The notes under the pieces are model-generated. The model did no database searches and was not told the origin of the DNA. It worked only from the letters and a program-made list of their open reading frames with translations. A DNA stretch of 7,909 bases from an uncultured Ruminococcus sp. (GTDB lineage: Bacteria > Bacillota > Clostridia > Oscillospirales > Acutalibacteraceae), in contig CACXHC010000023.1 of the NCBI GenBank assembly GCA_902767285.1, positions 1-7,909 on the forward strand, read 5' to 3'. The first letter of the stretch is position 1, and each line of letters opens with the position of its first letter. The position numbers were made by a program, and so were the translations under genes. This document shows positions 6,114 to 7,909 of this stretch, piece by piece.

Positions 6114-6142
6114 GTGACAAATTCAAAAATATAAGGTATAAT
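6114..6142 (+). promoter_or_regulatory. Promoter of the 278-aa unknown gene
   Basis: GTGACA (6114-6119, one base from TTGACA) and a perfect TATAAT (6137-6142) are 17 bp apart. Transcription would begin near 6149, giving a leader of about 59 nt. Its -35 lies only 31 bp from the -35 of the murI promoter on the other strand, so the two promoters are back to back. Confidence 0.75.
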
Positions 6143-6207
6143 CTATTTTGGATGATTGGAAAACCGCTTTTTGCTTATATTTATAAAAAAAGAAAGGAAA
6201 GAATTAT

Positions 6208-7044
6208 ATGGCATCAATCGAAAAGGCTTTTGAAATTGTCAACAAAAAAGTCGAAAACGCCCTCACTCAGCAAGAGTATAAAAGACAAAACGTTGCAAGC
6301 ACCGACTCAAACGAACTTGTTACATTATATACAGGCGAATCCACCGCATATTCGGTAATTTATTTTAAAGATAAAAAACATATGGTTATGCGTTCGTGCG
6401 ATATGGTTGACGGCTCACCCGATAACGAGTGGAAAACTATCGCTACATGGATGTTCGACCCCGCAACCGATTCCGAAAAAGAAGCCGACTCTATTGGAAA
6501 CGATTTCGCAGAAAATGTTTCGGCTCCCGTATTCAAACAAGCAAACCGCTCCAAAAAGAAAAAGAAAAAAGACAGCGACGAGGGCAACGGCGATCCCGTT
6601 TTCTTTTCCAAAAGACTTATAGCCGTTTTCCCCGAACTTCGTGACGAAATTCGTGAAGAACAAGATTCATACGAAGATTTCCGTGCAGTAACATTCACAA
6701 AAGAACATATTCTGCCAAAAGTAAAAGCTCTTATGTCCTCGGGCGATTCCGATGAAATCGATAAATTAGCTGAGATATTATCCGCTCAGTATTCTTACGG
6801 AGATATTGACACCCGCCCCCTTATCACCATTGTAATTCTTAACTCAATAGTGGACGAAAATCAAAAAGAAGCTATCAAGCGTGAAATGTCTGACGACCTC
6901 AAAAAAGCATGGGCGGCTGCCGAGAAATATCGTGGCAAAAAAGTTAAACCCGCTAAACAGAAAAAACAATCACTTATGCAAAAACTTATGGCCGAAAGTA
7001 TCGAAAATCAAAAAGCATACAACAACAGCGGATTAGGAATGTAA
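6208..7044 (+). CDS. Protein of unknown function, 278 aa, two-part architecture
   Basis: I do not recognise the family. The ATG follows GAAAGGAA (6192-6199) at a good distance and the gene has its own strong promoter. The protein is hydrophilic with no signal peptide or membrane segment, so it is probably cytoplasmic. Residues 1-106 look like a folded alpha/beta domain (VTLYTGESTAYSVIYFKDKKHMVMRS strands, then WKTIATWMFDP). Residues 112-128 are a linker rich in Lys, Asp and Gly (RSKKKKKKDSDEG). Residues 129-240 look mainly helical and acidic (FPELRDEIREEQDSYEDF, SDEIDKLAEIL). A basic tail follows (YRGKKVKPAKQKKQ). The basic linker and tail could bind nucleic acid or ribosomes, but this is a guess. 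It is a single-gene unit, divergent from murI and convergent with the dockerin gene. Confidence 0.8.
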   Translation: MASIEKAFEIVNKKVENALTQQEYKRQNVASTDSNELVTLYTGESTAYSVIYFKDKKHMVMRSCDMVDGSPDNEWKTIATWMFDPATDSEKEADSIGNDFAENVSAPVFKQANRSKKKKKKDSDEGNGDPVFFSKRLIAVFPELRDEIREEQDSYEDFRAVTFTKEHILPKVKALMSSGDSDEIDKLAEILSAQYSYGDIDTRPLITIVILNSIVDENQKEAIKREMSDDLKKAWAAAEKYRGKKVKPAKQKKQSLMQKLMAESIENQKAYNNSGLGM

Positions 7045-7084
7045 AGATTTTTTGTTTTTTATTTCTGTTTTTTATAAAAATACA

Positions 7085-7117
7085 AATCCCCCGACCGGAT
7101 ACACCGTTCGGGGGATT
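7085..7117. terminator. Hairpin terminator, best for the dockerin gene
   Basis: AATCCCCCGA (7085-7094) and TCGGGGGATT (7108-7117) pair perfectly, and the stem continues CGG/CCG after one mismatch to a five-base loop. On the - strand the stem is followed by TTTGTATTTTTAT, a good U-rich tract. On the + strand the following bases (CTTCATACTACTTT) are poorer. It separates two convergent genes and probably serves mainly the - strand gene. Confidence 0.8.
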
Positions 7118-7151
7118 CTTCATACTACTTTACTGTTCTAATGATTTGGAA

Positions 7152-7909
7152 TTACTGGAACATAACTCTCTTCTGCTTTGTGCCGATGTCATTAGATGCA
7201 ATACCGATGTCATATCTCTGGATTGCGAGAGCGTCTGCTGCGTCAATAGATGCACTTGCGTTAACGTCTGCTGCCGCTGCTGCTCCGGTTGAGAGTGTAG
7301 CTTTGCCAACCGATGCTTTGAGTGTGAGAGATGCATCTCTGAGGCTTATCTTACCGTCTTGGTTTGCATCGCCAACGAGAACTTCTACTTTACCGTCATC
7401 GGGTTTGTCACTGTCAGTAACAACGGGCTTATCGCTATCTGTAACAACAGGCTTGTCGCTGTCGGTTGTCTTTGTCTCGTCCTCGAACTCTTTCCAGTTA
7501 TTGCCTGCGGAGAAGAGGTGAGATTTGCCGCTGAGCTTGAGTCCGGGTTCCATATCTGCCGGGTATCTCTTGCTTGCATCGCCTGAACCGTCACTGAAGA
7601 TTACCTGTCCATTTCCGAGGTCGCCTACGTTAAGAACATAGTAACCGGAAGGACTCTTATCTGTCATTTTCTTGCCGGGCCATTTTGCGAGTTCTTTAGC
7701 TGTACCCGAGCTTTCGTCATAAACATAAGCAAATACGTTGCTCCAGTTGTAAGAGGAGTTGTCGAAGTAAACGTTAACACCTGTTGTTATAACAATGGGT
7801 TTGTCGCTATCTGTAACAACGGGTTTATCTGTATCAGATGGAACCGGATCGGGGTCTGATCCATCAAAGAGAACTGCAATACCTGTGTCGCCGATATCAC
7901 CGGAAATAG
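7152..7909 (-). CDS. Starch-binding (CBM26-like) dockerin protein, 3' part
   Basis: The reading frame is open to the window edge, so only the last 251 residues are seen and the catalytic part, if any, lies outside. Order from N to C: an unassigned stretch, a linker (DTDKPVVTDSDKPIVI), a CBM26-like module (about 7796-7485) opening VNVYFDNSSYNWSNVFAYVYDES and continuing WPGKKMT, GYYVLNV, QVIFSDGSG, a second linker of DSDKPVVT repeats, and a type I dockerin (about 7380-7190). Dockerin calcium loops are DANQDGKISLRD and a weaker DVNASASIDAAD, where position 5 is Ser and position 6 Ala. Family knowledge: dockerins attach secreted enzymes to scaffoldin cohesins, and CBM26 binds starch. Together these suggest an extracellular amylase of an amylosome. 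An internal Met at 7667 is not the start, since coding similarity continues upstream. Confidence 0.88.
   Translation of the reverse strand, partial: ISGDIGDTGIAVLFDGSDPDPVPSDTDKPVVTDSDKPIVITTGVNVYFDNSSYNWSNVFAYVYDESSGTAKELAKWPGKKMTDKSPSGYYVLNVGDLGNGQVIFSDGSGDASKRYPADMEPGLKLSGKSHLFSAGNNWKEFEDETKTTDSDKPVVTDSDKPVVTDSDKPDDGKVEVLVGDANQDGKISLRDASLTLKASVGKATLSTGAAAAADVNASASIDAADALAIQRYDIGIASNDIGTKQKRVMFQ
7401..7470 (-). repeat. 24-bp tandem repeats encoding the CBM-dockerin linker
   Basis: Units at 7401-7424 and 7425-7448, and a partial third to 7470, encode DSDKPVVT, DSDKPVVT and DSDKP in protein order reversed to the coordinates. They form a flexible acidic/Pro/Thr linker between the starch-binding module and the dockerin. 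Confidence 0.85.
7797..7844 (-). repeat. 24-bp tandem repeats encoding the linker before the CBM
   Basis: Two units (7797-7820 and 7821-7844) encode DSDKP and DTDKPVVT-type sequence on the other side of the starch-binding module. Bases 7804-7820 are identical over 17 nt to 7432-7448 in the second linker, so the two linkers are related at the DNA level and could support recombination of the module between them. Confidence 0.8.

Noticed and set aside
6077..6358. A 93-codon + strand reading frame upstream of and overlapping the 278-aa gene
   Set aside because: It begins upstream of the promoter at 6114-6142, has no ribosome binding site, and overlaps a better-supported gene in another frame.
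6549..6573. A-rich run (A5-G-A5-G-A6) as a programmed slippage site in the 278-aa gene
   Set aside because: The frame continues normally for 150 codons beyond it, and I see no alternative frame with a plausible product.
7141..7521. A 126-codon + strand reading frame opposite the dockerin gene
   Set aside because: Its repeats mirror the linker and dockerin repeats of the - strand gene, which has clear calcium-binding motifs.

Overview
The window looks like chromosomal DNA of a Ruminococcus-type gut or rumen bacterium (Clostridia, Oscillospiraceae). The evidence is moderately AT-rich DNA with A/T-rich promoters, the gene order murI - DUF1934 - argS, a Firmicutes-type EF-G-like GTPase, and a polysaccharide-binding protein ending in a type I dockerin. 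The species cannot be fixed from sequence reading alone.

Layout. Positions 1-394 are non-coding: a long palindrome at the left edge, then a promoter and leader for the first gene. An EF-G-like translational GTPase follows on the + strand (395-2464). Its best start is a TTG behind a strong Shine-Dalgarno, not the upstream ATG. Positions 2465-3006 are a repeat-packed convergent intergenic region holding two copies of a composite hairpin element in + sense, a perfect 16-bp terminator-like hairpin, and a third element in - sense whose GC hairpin is multiplied into four 32-bp tandem units that abut the argS stop codon.

A three-gene operon follows on the - strand (6020 down to 3007): murI (glutamate racemase, cell-wall precursor), a DUF1934/YwiB-like small beta-barrel protein, and argS (arginyl-tRNA synthetase). 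Spacing is tight, and the second and third genes overlap by 8 nt. A good sigma-70-type promoter with an imperfect palindrome across its -35 lies upstream of murI. It is back to back with an equally good promoter driving a 278-aa protein of unknown function (6208-7044, +).

The right end carries the 3' part of a large - strand gene (7152 to beyond 7909). It encodes a CBM26-like starch-binding module between Asp/Lys/Pro linkers and a C-terminal dockerin, the architecture of an amylosome/cellulosome enzyme. A hairpin terminator lies between it and the unknown gene.

Most of the window is housekeeping. The points most worth a second look are the modular 3'-end hairpin family with covarying arms, the EF-G-like protein with a degenerate guanine-recognition motif and no catalytic histidine, the starch-binding dockerin protein, and the divergent promoter with its candidate operator.
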